From Rhodopirellula islandica (lineage in GTDB: Bacteria > Planctomycetota > Planctomycetia > Pirellulales > Pirellulaceae): a stretch of DNA of 64,000 bases. The translations under genes and the position numbers were made by a program. Position 1 is the stretch's first letter, and each line of letters begins with the position of its first letter. Under the pieces are notes generated by a model. The model was given only the letters and a program-made list of their open reading frames with translations, had not been told where the DNA came from and made no database searches. The DNA is taken from positions 524,434 to 588,433 of the forward strand of contig NZ_LECT01000044.1 of NCBI RefSeq assembly GCF_001027925.1. Direction: 5' to 3'. Shown one piece after another: positions 28,801-40,000 of this stretch.

Positions 28801-29258
28801 TGGAGTCGAGTCTGCTTGGCAGTGTCAGTGGTCCAGCCTCGGACTTCTTGGTGGGGCATGACCAGACCGGTCTCGAGCAAACCTTCAAGAAGGTCTTGGA
28901 TGGACGTGTTGTTTGGGGACCCGTTGCGGCCCAATCCGAATCCACTGGCGAGATCGCATTGGTGATCACGGATGACCAAGTGTTGCGAGGCTTCAGTGCC
29001 TCGGGCGAACCTCTCTTTCAAACGCAAATGCCTGAAGCCGGTCAGTTGGTTGACCGGGTCGTCTCGATTGGTGGACGCTGGGTTTTGACGGGGAAAGACG
29101 GTTGGTTGACCTCGATCGATCCCGCTTCGGGCAACGTGGTTGGGACAACGAAACTTGGCCAGCCTTTGTCGGCCGGTCCTTTGCCGGTGGGCGATAAGCT
29201 GCTGGTCCCGGGCACCGAAGGTGTCGTTTACATCACGAACATTCCCGGTGACGCCTGA
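25878..29258 (+). CDS. Membrane-anchored PQQ-like beta-propeller protein
   Basis: 1126 residues (ATG 25878; an alternative ATG at 25905 removes nine). Residues about 10-70 are a helical module ending QLTRFQATKLIGE, which resembles the N-terminal module of planctomycete Ser/Thr kinases and related proteins. An acidic linker leads to one membrane helix at about 161-184 (FKIYGYLGIIGFLIIAGGVLWFVL), then a TPR-like helical section (to about 400) and a large outward-facing beta-propeller of PQQ/WD40-like blades (GRLLWRDYTGQ, GEVEWRAKIGEP, DSGDVKWSTDL, GNMLWQTDVGTP). Such propellers bind partners or ligands rather than necessarily PQQ. It lies in one orientation with the Exb genes, 3 bp before the solute-binding-like gene. 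BamB-like scaffolding is one possibility; the function is unknown. Confidence 0.8.
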   Translation: MVGGFTINNMLANELIDQLERRGLLDQEIIEALREQMSQGGSRVTPEAVAKLLVDNGQLTRFQATKLIGELRSESYDSEAAEVVDGEEDLTAQLIDDDDVPEAIIEDDDPFGDNPVEVEAVVAEPVEVVAEADSMGDAPSRGRPSSSRIKKPETKSTWDSFKIYGYLGIIGFLIIAGGVLWFVLSKGNADEFIALANKQYDSQSYQPAQDAYIAYLDQFGESSQYSSLARTRITMCELFRAEQMTDPVAGLEMAKEKLPTVINEEAMNDERGNLAGFLVDVAENIAKEAEFAKETEEKRRLLERLDEQQTLIDNPNYMLSSMKTTLSGRLLQLSEARNRVKREIDRNVRLDETEAAMQAALAEKKTKEAYDQRDSLLRDFPELAKDSRLVTLVEEASEIQQTLVKPSAKTPEISTDPAGDAALRSIVLTTRQGNSIPGIEDEVFFLRAGGSVLAFAVDDGRLLWRDYTGQGEDYTPLRLDDGTAVLLSDMANDEIRRCRGEDGEVEWRAKIGEPFVEPVAGRDSILVTMKSGTLAAMDSDSGDVKWSTDLSQELSTPAGLDDTLNRIYIPGSHSNLYVLNARDGKCIESLYLEHDEGTIAVAPVSLLGHVFVIENTGSDYAQVHVLKVDENGENIKIAQSPFRLDGNVVVPPIVQNRRLIVLTDRGQVAVYDIEPTSEKDQVSLIAQQVAAYDKPTLTRMAVGRSQMWITGTRIGRYELQINTGRVVFSWGKSEGDTFIGQPLSLEDVLVHARVLKGTSAIRVTAAEPKTGNMLWQTDVGTPIAMITPAPESGFHAVTSQGALFELTSESLATGSTQGPIENPGAKGISMSFQNPIAVDDVRRILLNQAQKGEALIYDPTRRSEKLRKVTFQLTGPKPTGVATFSGGGLFLPLDTGRAVLMDWQTGRVKGAPFQPASDPTATVEWTNPINSAADPDQVLIADSRKKLYRLRVGDQIRELSSVDLESPFLGTVAGVESSLLGSVSGPASDFLVGHDQTGLEQTFKKVLDGRVVWGPVAAQSESTGEIALVITDDQVLRGFSASGEPLFQTQMPEAGQLVDRVVSIGGRWVLTGKDGWLTSIDPASGNVVGTTKLGQPLSAGPLPVGDKLLVPGTEGVVYITNIPGDA

Positions 29259-29261
29259 TCC

Positions 29262-31643
29262 ATGCACTTCCAGTCCTTGATGAATTCCAACGTGTTGCAT
29301 TTTCGACGACCTCGCCGCCTTCACCGCATGGTTCGGAACAGCATTCTGTTCCTGATGCTCTGTGTTTTGGGTGCAACCAGTGCGCAAGCTCAGTTGCTCA
29401 ACTACGCCGACTCTGGCCGGCCGGAAGCTCCCGGTTTGGAGCTGTTGCAAGAAGAGCCTCATGACCTGATCTTCTTCACGGAAAAGGCCGGTGGCGGTTG
29501 GGTGAAAACTCGGTTGCTGGAGTTGCCGAGGCGAGAGATGCCAGCTTCCCCCAGTGGGTCGTTGAAGTTCAGCATTGTCGGTGTGGAGCAGCAGGAGTTT
29601 GTTGCCAAATGGACGGACATCCAGAACATCGACTTTTGGGAAACACGGCTCGAACGAGAGACGGCGGAACGGATCAAGGCGGGTGATTTCGTCGGTGCTT
29701 ATCCGTTCCTGTCCGTGCTGATTCGTGACTACCCGGCTCGGCCTGGCATGCGTCAATTGCGGACTGAGTTCCTGTGGCGAGATGCGGGGCGACGCGCTAA
29801 GAATCGAGAGTTCGGTGCGTCACTGGCCATGCTGGAGGAGCTGCGTCGCTACGCTCCCGAATACAAAACACAAACGGTGCTGACCGCGATCGGCGCGTTG
29901 ACGGATCAACTGATGGAACAACTCGTCAGCGATGGCAAGTTGGAGTTGGGCCAGCAACTGCTGGCTCGATTGGAACAGGAGTACCGGGGCCAGAATCTGT
30001 CTTCGATCAAGAAATGGAACGCTCAATTCCTGTCGATGGCGGAAGACAAACGGGACCTCGCCTTGGCGGCATTGGAAGCGAAGAACTACCGCGACGCACG
30101 CAAGTTTTCGCGCGAAAGCATTTTCCTGAAACCGGACATCGAAGGCGGCACGGAACTGGTTCGCAAAGTCGACCAGATCTACCCGCTGGTGAATGTCGGT
30201 GTGCTCCAAACGGCCACCGTGCTGGACCCGACTCGCTTGGACAACTGGGCCGCGCGTCGTGCTGGGCGGTTGCTGTACCGTGTCCTGTTTGAGATGCAGG
30301 GGGCCGGTCCCGAGGGTGGCGAGTACGAGTTCATTTTCGGCGACACCGAGCAGAGCCCTGACCGTCAGCGGTTTTCGATGTTCATTGAACCCGAGCGTTT
30401 GCCGGAACCGCTCAACAAGGTCGATGGCTTTTACCTCGCGGATGTTTTGGCGGAACGCGTCCAATCAGAATCACCGACTTACTTCTCGCCTTGGGCGGCC
30501 GCGGTTCAGGCCATCGGGCTGGACGGTCCCAAGCGGATTGACTGCATTTTGCGTCGTCCCAATGTGCTTCCGTCGGCGCTGATTCAGGTCACTGTCGATG
30601 GGTCCTGGTTCGGTGGCGAGCCTGGATCGCCGACGGGGGACTATCGCCGAGATGTCGTCGAAGGCGACGTGGTGCGGTACGTTCTCAAAGGCGAGCCTCG
30701 CACCGAATTGCAGCCTCGAGAAATTGTCGAGATTCGAACCGAATCCGCCGCCGAAGGGGTCAGTAAACTGCTGCAAGGCGAAGTCGACGTGTTGGACCAA
30801 CTGTTCCCCGCCGATGCCGTGCGGTTGTCCAGCAACCGGAAGGTGCGAGTGGTCAATTATCCCTTGCCCAGCGTGCACATGCTGGTTCCCTGCAGCGACC
30901 ACGAGTACCTCGCCGACAAGACATTCCGACGTGCGTTGGTGTACGGCACGAACCGCGAAGACATCCTCAACGGCGAGTTGTTGGAAAGCTTGGAAGTGCC
31001 TGGTTGCCGCGTGCTCTCCGGTCCTTTCCCTGCCGGGCTCGAAGACAATGACCCGCTCGGTTACGCCTACGACCAATCCATCGCACCTCGCAACTATGAG
31101 CCTCGTTTGGCGAAGTTGCTGATGACGATGACGACCAAACAAATGGAATCCGAGGCATCGCGCAAGAAGGAAAAACCACCGGAGCTGAAGCCGATTCGAT
31201 TGGCGTTTCCGCCGGAGAACCTTTCCCGGATCGCTTGCGAGGCCATTCGCAGCCAGTGGCAGTTGTTGGGGCTTGAAATCGAGCTTGTCGAACTGCCGGT
31301 CGGTCGCGCGTTCCCGGATCCTGGCACCGCTGACATCGCCTATGTTTCCGCGGCCGTTTGGGAACCGATCATTGACGCTCGACGAGTGTTGGGCCCCGAA
31401 GGCATGGCCGGCAGCACCGATCAATTGGTTGGTTTGGGGCTGCGTCGATTGGAAGAGTCAAAGAACTGGCGCGACGCTCGAGATCGTTTGTTAGATTTGC
31501 ACGCGATCGCTCACCACGAATTGCCCGTGTTGCCGTTGTGGCAATTGGTTGATTCTTATGCCTACAGCCGAGAACTGCTGGGTGTGGGTTCCGACATCGT
31601 GTCGCTGTATCAAAACGCTGAGAAATGGCGGTTGAGTCAATGA
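29262..31643 (+). CDS. Family-5 extracellular solute-binding-like protein (SBP_bac_5) with helical N-terminal domain
   Basis: A 793-residue exported protein. A signal peptide (SILFLMLCVLGATSAQAQ) ends near residue 45. Residues about 100-290 are helical and TPR-like (TAERIKAGDFVGAYPFLSVLIRDYP). From about 310 it reads as an OppA/DppA-type domain: LQTATVLDPTRLDNW, LLYRVLFEM, YFSPWAAAVQAI, GEVDVLDQLFPADA, FRRALVYGTNREDIL, IRSQWQLLGLEIELVELP, and HELPVLPLWQLVDSYAYSRELLG. These are normally ABC-importer receptors for peptides or oligosaccharides, but no permease or ATPase gene is nearby. The gene is 3 bp after the propeller gene and overlaps the next gene by ATGA, implying function with the Exb-type complex instead. 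Confidence 0.78.
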   Translation: MHFQSLMNSNVLHFRRPRRLHRMVRNSILFLMLCVLGATSAQAQLLNYADSGRPEAPGLELLQEEPHDLIFFTEKAGGGWVKTRLLELPRREMPASPSGSLKFSIVGVEQQEFVAKWTDIQNIDFWETRLERETAERIKAGDFVGAYPFLSVLIRDYPARPGMRQLRTEFLWRDAGRRAKNREFGASLAMLEELRRYAPEYKTQTVLTAIGALTDQLMEQLVSDGKLELGQQLLARLEQEYRGQNLSSIKKWNAQFLSMAEDKRDLALAALEAKNYRDARKFSRESIFLKPDIEGGTELVRKVDQIYPLVNVGVLQTATVLDPTRLDNWAARRAGRLLYRVLFEMQGAGPEGGEYEFIFGDTEQSPDRQRFSMFIEPERLPEPLNKVDGFYLADVLAERVQSESPTYFSPWAAAVQAIGLDGPKRIDCILRRPNVLPSALIQVTVDGSWFGGEPGSPTGDYRRDVVEGDVVRYVLKGEPRTELQPREIVEIRTESAAEGVSKLLQGEVDVLDQLFPADAVRLSSNRKVRVVNYPLPSVHMLVPCSDHEYLADKTFRRALVYGTNREDILNGELLESLEVPGCRVLSGPFPAGLEDNDPLGYAYDQSIAPRNYEPRLAKLLMTMTTKQMESEASRKKEKPPELKPIRLAFPPENLSRIACEAIRSQWQLLGLEIELVELPVGRAFPDPGTADIAYVSAAVWEPIIDARRVLGPEGMAGSTDQLVGLGLRRLEESKNWRDARDRLLDLHAIAHHELPVLPLWQLVDSYAYSRELLGVGSDIVSLYQNAEKWRLSQ

Positions 31644-33517
31644 GTATCGCAACCTTGTTTTCTGATTTCCGTTTTCTGCCACGGTGTGCGATTGGACTGA
31701 TCGTCTTGTTCGTGACGTTCGGATCGCTCGCGTCTGCGCCGGCTCAGGAATCGGGTGCCGAAACCACTGTCGTCGCGGATGCCAATGCAGAGGCTGATCC
31801 CGAGGCGGAGGCCGAGCCTGAGGAGCCACCACCGTTCGACTTTGCCCCTTACCGAACCTTGATTTGGGTGGCCTCCGATTCGCCGCGTGTGTCTGCCGAC
31901 ACGTTACGAGACGATTTGCAGAAGGTGCTGGATCGCGATTTTCATGCGGTGTGGCGAACGACGATTGCCGACGCACCCACGTCCGTTGCCTCGATGGCAA
32001 TGCGCGTCCTGTCCGAAGTCGACTTCGACACGTTGGCTGCCACCGACCCGGTGATCGCGCTCAAAAAATCTCACAATGACGCGGTTCGAATTCGTTTCGC
32101 AGGCGATGTGGGACGTTACGCCTCCAGCATTCTGACCACGCCAGGACGCATGGAAGAGGTGCGTTCGCGATTGGTTGGCGATCCAGGTTCCCCCAAGAAT
32201 GCTTGGTTGCAAATCCTGCATCCGGTGGAGGGCGATGCGGTCGCGCTGAAAGAAGCATGGGCGACCGAGACCACGGAGGCCATCTTGGTCTCTCGCGGGA
32301 TGGCGGAAACGCTGACGGAGCCCGAAGCCAAGATCATCGTGCCGCCGATCACTGGCCAAGTCATTGATGCCGCCCAAGCCTATGACAAGATCTTCATCGT
32401 TCGAATTCGAACGGCGACCACGCCCATGAAGGTTGAAAGCGTGGAATTCGACACACTGATGCGGTACTTCGGTGACACATCCAGCGCCACCGTGTCGAGT
32501 TTCAATCTGTTGCCCGAAGTGGTTGGCTCGACATTGCGAGATGTGTTTGCTCCCGTCGCTCGGATTGATGATGCGGGGAAGAGCAACGCGGTGGGATTGG
32601 TGCGAGCATCCGGCTTGGTGACAGACAAGGAATCGCCTGCCCTCGTCCAGGTGGGCGACGTGTTGGTGCCGATGGTTCGCAAGGACGATCGCAACGGCAA
32701 TCCGATTTCGATTGGGCCGCTCGACTGGGCCTACTTGCTGGCGAAAGAGTTGGATGGCAGACGCGTCAAGATGGATTTCCATGCAGGGCGTGCGGGCGGT
32801 TTGCAAGGTCGCAAGAATGCCAGGACGCACCGGATGGGACTGCGGATTCGGCCGCGGAAGGACCAGACCCTGTTGCGTTTGCATGCCAAGGGTGACCCCA
32901 ATCAGCCGCTGATTGGATACGAGATCTACGAAAAGGAACTGGAAGGCAAAAGCATGACGTTCATCGGACGCACCGATTGGAACGGTCGCTTGGATGTCGA
33001 GTTTGCCAAGGACCAGCCACTGCGTTTGCTGTATGTCAAGAATGGTGGAGCGGTGTTGGCTCGATTGCCGATGGTCCCCGGGCACCATGCAAATGCTGTC
33101 GCGGATCTTGCCGGCGACGACATGCGGTTGCAGGCGGAATCCTACATCCGTGGCGTTCAGAACTCGATCATCGACTTGCTGGCGATTCGTGAATTGTTCA
33201 AGGCTCGGATCATGATGCGGCTGGAACGAGGAGACCTCGAATCGGCCGAAGAGTTGTTGGAGGTGTTGCGGAACCAACCGACCAATGAACGGCTCGCCAA
33301 TGACATGGGCAAGCGTCAGACCGAATTTATCAAAGCGATCGGCAAGAATGCCAATCAGCAACGCAAGGTCGACGAGATGTTCAGCGTGACCCGTGAGTTG
33401 CTGACCAAGCACATCAGCCCGAAGCTGGTGCGTGACTTGGAAGAGGCTGTGATCGAGTCCAAGGAAAATGGCGGCAAGCTGCCGTCGAAGTCGGACGAGG
33501 AAGCTACAGCAGAGTAG
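31640..33517 (+). CDS. Secreted protein of unknown function, last gene of Exb-type operon
   Basis: About 625 residues; not recognised. A signal peptide lies at about 14-38 (IGLIVLFVTFGSLASAPAQ), then an acidic Ala/Glu stretch (ADANAEADPEAEAEPEEPPP). The middle is mixed alpha/beta (DTLRDDLQKVLDRDFHAVW, MAETLTEPEAKIIVPPITGQ). A beta-rich stretch (about 400-510: GYEIYEKELEGKSMTFIGRTDWNGRL) looks like an Ig/transthyretin-type module. The C-terminal 130 residues are helical (LFKARIMMRLERGDLESAEELLEVL). I take the ATG at 31640, which overlaps the upstream stop as ATGA; a longer in-frame start at 31625 also exists. Its position at the end of a coupled gene chain argues for an envelope role with its neighbours. 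Confidence 0.7.
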   Translation: MSIATLFSDFRFLPRCAIGLIVLFVTFGSLASAPAQESGAETTVVADANAEADPEAEAEPEEPPPFDFAPYRTLIWVASDSPRVSADTLRDDLQKVLDRDFHAVWRTTIADAPTSVASMAMRVLSEVDFDTLAATDPVIALKKSHNDAVRIRFAGDVGRYASSILTTPGRMEEVRSRLVGDPGSPKNAWLQILHPVEGDAVALKEAWATETTEAILVSRGMAETLTEPEAKIIVPPITGQVIDAAQAYDKIFIVRIRTATTPMKVESVEFDTLMRYFGDTSSATVSSFNLLPEVVGSTLRDVFAPVARIDDAGKSNAVGLVRASGLVTDKESPALVQVGDVLVPMVRKDDRNGNPISIGPLDWAYLLAKELDGRRVKMDFHAGRAGGLQGRKNARTHRMGLRIRPRKDQTLLRLHAKGDPNQPLIGYEIYEKELEGKSMTFIGRTDWNGRLDVEFAKDQPLRLLYVKNGGAVLARLPMVPGHHANAVADLAGDDMRLQAESYIRGVQNSIIDLLAIRELFKARIMMRLERGDLESAEELLEVLRNQPTNERLANDMGKRQTEFIKAIGKNANQQRKVDEMFSVTRELLTKHISPKLVRDLEEAVIESKENGGKLPSKSDEEATAE

Positions 33518-33537
33518 AACATTTGTCCCCAAATGTT
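33518..33537. repeat. Hairpin AACATTTG-TCCC-CAAATGTT immediately after a stop codon
   Basis: An 8-bp perfect stem with a 4-nt loop, starting directly after the TAG of the last Exb-operon gene. Similar stems (AACAGTTG/CAACTGTT) occur at 33632-33653 and 36333-36352. No U-tract follows, so a stabilising 3' stem-loop or repeat element is more likely than an intrinsic terminator. Confidence 0.55.
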
Positions 33538-33631
33538 TGCGTGACGGGTTTCTGTCTTCGAGCAGCGAGACGCGAATGGTTACCAATGGGATGGGGGGCG
33601 ACGTGGCTTGACGTTCGAGAAATGCTCGACG

Positions 33632-33653
33632 GAACAGTAGGGGACAACTGTTC
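33632..33653. repeat. Hairpin GAACAGT...ACTGTTC near the ligA 3' end
   Basis: GAACAGT (33632-33638) and ACTGTTC (33647-33653) with an 8-nt loop, just downstream of ligA on the minus strand. It belongs to the same short-hairpin family as 33518 and 36333. Confidence 0.5.
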
Positions 33654-33659
33654 TACTCT

Positions 33660-36020
<2,361 letters not shown>

Positions 36021-36117
36021 TCATCAACGACGTTTGAACGCATGTAGGATGGGCACTCTTGTCCGTCAGAGTGGTGGATGTCGGCCAAGAGTGGCCAACC
36101 TACAAAAAAATCTGCTC

Positions 36118-36226
36118 GTTCCCAGGCTCTGCCTGGGAACGCAATGCACTGCAGGCTCCGCCTGCTGAGACAGAATCGGGAGGCGGAGCCTCCAAGACAG
36201 TGTGTTCCCAGGCAGAGCCTGGGAAC
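36118..36226. repeat. 109-bp nested palindromic element (MITE/REP-like)
   Basis: The outer arms are 23-bp palindromes in inverted orientation: GTTCCCAGGC-TCT-GCCTGGGAAC (36118-36140) and GTTCCCAGGC-AGA-GCCTGGGAAC (36204-36226). Between them lie two smaller palindromes, GCAGG-CTCC-GCCTGC (about 36151) and GGAGGC-GGA-GCCTCC (about 36179). The whole element could fold into four hairpins or one long stem. It has no coding capacity. Confidence 0.8.
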
Positions 36227-36332
36227 AAGGGACAAGGGAAAGTGGAAATCCGCCGAGACGCGGCATCAGAAAACGGCACGAGCTCTGAATACGAAATGAA
36301 CAGGCAGGCAGGATTGGGCGGAACCTGAGTCG

Positions 36333-36352
36333 AACAGTTGTCCGCAACTGTT
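36333..36352. repeat. Hairpin AACAGTTG-TCCG-CAACTGTT
   Basis: An 8-bp perfect stem with a 4-nt loop, of the same family as the stems at 33518 and 33632. Confidence 0.55.
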
Positions 36353-36432
36353 TCCGTGCTGGCACAGACTCATCGAAACGTTCAACGCGAACGCGAGCCA
36401 ATTTCGATGCAGAGTCGGAGAGGCACGCGCAC

Positions 36433-36486
36433 AAAAAAACGGAGCCAACTTCCGGGAATTTGAACTCGCCGGCCAGTTGGGCTCCG
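36433..36486 (-). terminator. Rho-independent terminator of the small lipoprotein gene
   Basis: On the minus strand, ACGGAGCCCAACTGGCC pairs with AGTTGGCTCCGT (one bulged C) and is followed directly by a run of seven T. It lies 44 bp past the lipoprotein stop, the expected position and polarity. Confidence 0.88.
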
Positions 36487-36529
36487 TGATGGATCGTGAA
36501 TCAATCGGACTCAAGCGGAGTCCATTTGA

Positions 36530-36787
36530 TCACTCAGCAGTGCCAGCGGCTGCGTCGATCGTTTCTTTGGCCTTGTCGCCACCTTGGTCGATCGCACCGT
36601 CAACGGTTTCTTTGGCAGCTTCTGGGACCATGTCTGCGCTCGCGTCTTTGGCGGTAACAGCGGCGGAATCAACACCTGCTTTGGCTTGATCAGCGATTCC
36701 AGCGGCGGAGTCCGAGCCCTTTTCGCATCCAGCCAAAACAGCGACCAAAGAAAGGGCAAGCAACGATTGAGTGAGCTTCGTGAACAT
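36530..36787 (-). CDS. Small lipoprotein
   Basis: An 85-residue protein (ATG 36787; an upstream ATG at 36796 adds three residues). A type II signal peptide LTQSLLALSLVAVLAGC ends at a lipobox cysteine near residue 21. The mature part is an Ala/Asp/Lys-rich amphipathic helix with loose repeats (DQAKAGVDSAAVTAKDAS, AAKETVDGAIDQGGDKAKETIDAA). AGGA precedes the start by about eight bases and a strong terminator follows, so it is an independent gene. It is probably an envelope lipoprotein; such short helical repeats are seen in stress-induced CsbD/YtxH-type and apolipoprotein-like proteins, but no specific function can be given. Confidence 0.78.
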   Translation of the reverse strand: MFTKLTQSLLALSLVAVLAGCEKGSDSAAGIADQAKAGVDSAAVTAKDASADMVPEAAKETVDGAIDQGGDKAKETIDAAAGTAE

Positions 36788-37088
36788 CAAATTCATCCTG
36801 AGAAATTGGACTGGGCGAATCCCGACAATTTTGATGACCCGCCCTTCAATTCCAACCCTATCGGAAACGTTTCTGAACACAAGTGGACCACTGCCAGGCC
36901 GTGGTCGTCCGTGGTTGATCCGCGTCTCAATCTGGCACGCTCGCTGTTTTGTTGATTCGTCGGGTGTGAAACTGGATCGATGTGGCGATGAACCCCGATT
37001 TTCCGTATTCATTCGGTGTCCGTTCTCCGCCGGCGGCCAATTCTTCCTGGCGGTTTCGCCGCCATTCTGTTTGCATGCTGTGGTCCCG

Positions 37089-40000
37089 ATGAACCACCCA
37101 TTGAGATCGAAGTCGTTTCGTTCTGTTTCGCAATCGCGATTCGAGCCGCGTCACGCAGTGCTGCAGGCGGTGAATGTCGATCGTTCGCAGCACGGCAGCA
37201 CCGCGACGCTGTTGTGGATGGGGTGCTGTTTCCTGGTTTGGCTCAGCATGGGTGTGGCGTCCGCACAGGAGATCGTCTGGACGACCCCGCAACCGCCGCC
37301 GTTCACCACTTCGTCTGTCACGACCTACCCCGTTGAAACGTCGTTGCCAGTGGCGTCGTCGAGTTCATCTTGGTCGACTCCATCGGAACCCGTTGAAAGC
37401 TGGCCCGGCCACACGGAAACCTCTTCGCGAGGTCGTTTGTCGCCGCCAGCGTTCACATCCAACACGTCATCCCGTTCCACCTCTGGCTCTCGATCACGAC
37501 CCTCGTCGTCCACGAGTTCGGCCACGACGAATTCGTCACCGAATCGACGCCCCGTTCAACGCCCTTTTCCTGGGACGACTCAGACATCCTCGTTGGCAGG
37601 CAATGGCAAGTCGAGCAACGGTTCCGATTGGAACGCAGTCGATTCGACCGAAGCAACCACGGCGAGTTATCCGTTGCTGCCTCGTCAACGAACTGAGGTG
37701 GAAGATTGGCGACAATCGCCGTACGCAGAGATGCACGTGCGCGCGGCCCAGCAGTCGGAAAACCGGTTTCGCTCGGCCGCCCAAACCTCGGATCCCATCG
37801 CAGCTGACATTGCTGAGAAGAATGCGGAACTGGTTCAGCAATGGATTGTTCTCGCAGCGGACTACAACCAACTCGCCAGTCGAGTGTACGCAGCGAGCGA
37901 ACAATTCGAGGCCACACGGACTGACTACGAGGATGTCAATCAGAAGTTGACGCAACACGGTCTGACGCCAACCATTGGTTTGTTGCTGCGTCACAAGAAA
38001 GATCAGCTCGAACAATGGCAAATCGAAAACAGTCAAACTGCTTTGGCGAGCGAGGCTCTGGGAAAGTCACGCCAGCAGCAATTGGAATTGGACCTGATCC
38101 GATTGGATGGGACGGAACCTGAAAAGCAAGCCACAGAAGTTCTTGCGGCGGCCGGTTACGACGCCACTCGTTATGGCGACCCGTTGCGATTGCAAGTCGA
38201 AGAGCTGCTGCGACAACGCAGTGCCTGGATCCGCTCGTTGCAAATCGGATATCAGGATCACCAGCAAAAGATCAGCGAATTGGATTCGATCGCCACTGCA
38301 TCGCAGGCATTGGCGGACGACTATCGAATGCTGATCGACCGGCACGTCATGTGGATCCGCAGCGATGAGCCACTCGGGCTGAGCGACGCCCAGAATTTGA
38401 AGGCTGGGATGGCGGCTTTGTTCGATTCCAACCGCAGCGGAGATTTTGGACCGACCTTTGAACGAAAGATTTCGACCAACCCGGTCGGTGCGATCGGTCT
38501 GTTGGTCGGCGTCGTGTTGATTCTGGTGCTGCGTTGGGTTGCCAAGTCGGCACTGATTGCGATTGGAAGTCGGAAACGAATGCGAAAGGCCTCGCCGCAC
38601 AAACGGAAATTGTTTGCGGGTGTGCTGACGGTCCTGGTCGCTTCAGGAATTCCTGCGATCCTGTTTTGGGTCGGGCGTTGGTTGGGCACGGGCGTGGTTT
38701 CCGAAGCAACCTTGCATGCCTCCGATGCCTTTTGTGCTGCCAGTTTGGTGGCTTGGTTGATCGAGGTCCCGCGGCAGTGGCTGCGGGCGGAAGGATACTT
38801 GGATCAACACGTCGACATTGAAATGCCTCGTCGACCACGTGCGATGAAGTACCTGACGATCATCGGCATGGGATTGGTCATCGCTGCTTACACGATCACG
38901 TTGATGAGTGAAGTGGATCACGGGATGTGGCGTGGTTCGGTTGCTCGCGTGGGATTCATCCTGACGATGTTGTTGGCGGCGTGGACGATGCATTTGACGC
39001 TTCGTCCCGTTGGTGGATTCCTGGAACCGTTGATTGAGAAGTTCTGCGGCAGTGTGATTCATCGCGGTCGGTTCTTGATGTACTTGGCCGGCATTGGATT
39101 GCCGTTGTTTTTGATTGCTTTGTCCACGCTCGGGTACAGCGTCACCACGCATGAGATCATTCAGCGGATCATCTTCACGGCGGTGACGTTGATGTCGACG
39201 GCGATTCTTTGGGCGGGTGTGAAGTATGTGTCCGCCGAAGCCTGGGACTTGCTGACGGGCACGCGTTCGACCAAACAAGCACAGGAAGAGTACGACGAGC
39301 CTGAGGCTGGCCGTGTTGCCGGGGCCCTGGGTGAACATTTCTTGGAACTCAAACATCACCTCGCATTCCTATGCCAGTGTGCGTTGGTGCTGAGCGCGGT
39401 GGTGTGTTTTGGTTGGCTATGGATCGACGTGTTCCCAAACGTCCGAATGGGAAACCCGGAGCTGTGGACGGTGGACGACACCGTGCAACAAGCCAGCGTC
39501 AACGCGATGGGGCAAACCGTCATGCAATCGGTGGTGGAAACGACGCCCGTCACCGCCGTGCATTTGTTGCTGGCCGCGGGCACGTTGTTCGTCGCATTTC
39601 AATTGGCCAAGTTGCTGCCAGCCTTGTTTGATGCCTTGGTGCTGCAGCGAGTGTCGTTTGATGAGGGCATGGAACACTTCACGTTGGTGTTGGGGCGGTT
39701 CCTGCTGTTCAGTGTTGGGTGCTTCATCGCCTGCAAATGGATCGGAGTCCGTTGGCACACGATCCAGTGGCTGGCCGTTGGTCTGATGATTGGCTTGGGC
39801 TTCGGTTTGCAAGACATGGTCCGAAACCTGTTTGGCGGATTCATCGTGTTGTTTGAAAAACCTGCTCGATTGGGTGATTTGATCACGGTTGGGAACTTCA
39901 CCGGACGCGTCGCGGCACAGCGTCTGAGAACGACCGTGTTGTCGGACGATGACGGTCGCGAAGTGATCATCCCGAACAAGAACTTTGTCAGTGACGACGT

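Noticed and set aside
31904..33586. 560-codon open frame on the minus strand
   Set aside because: It is antisense to the secreted protein gene, which is supported by signal peptide, coupling and codon pattern.
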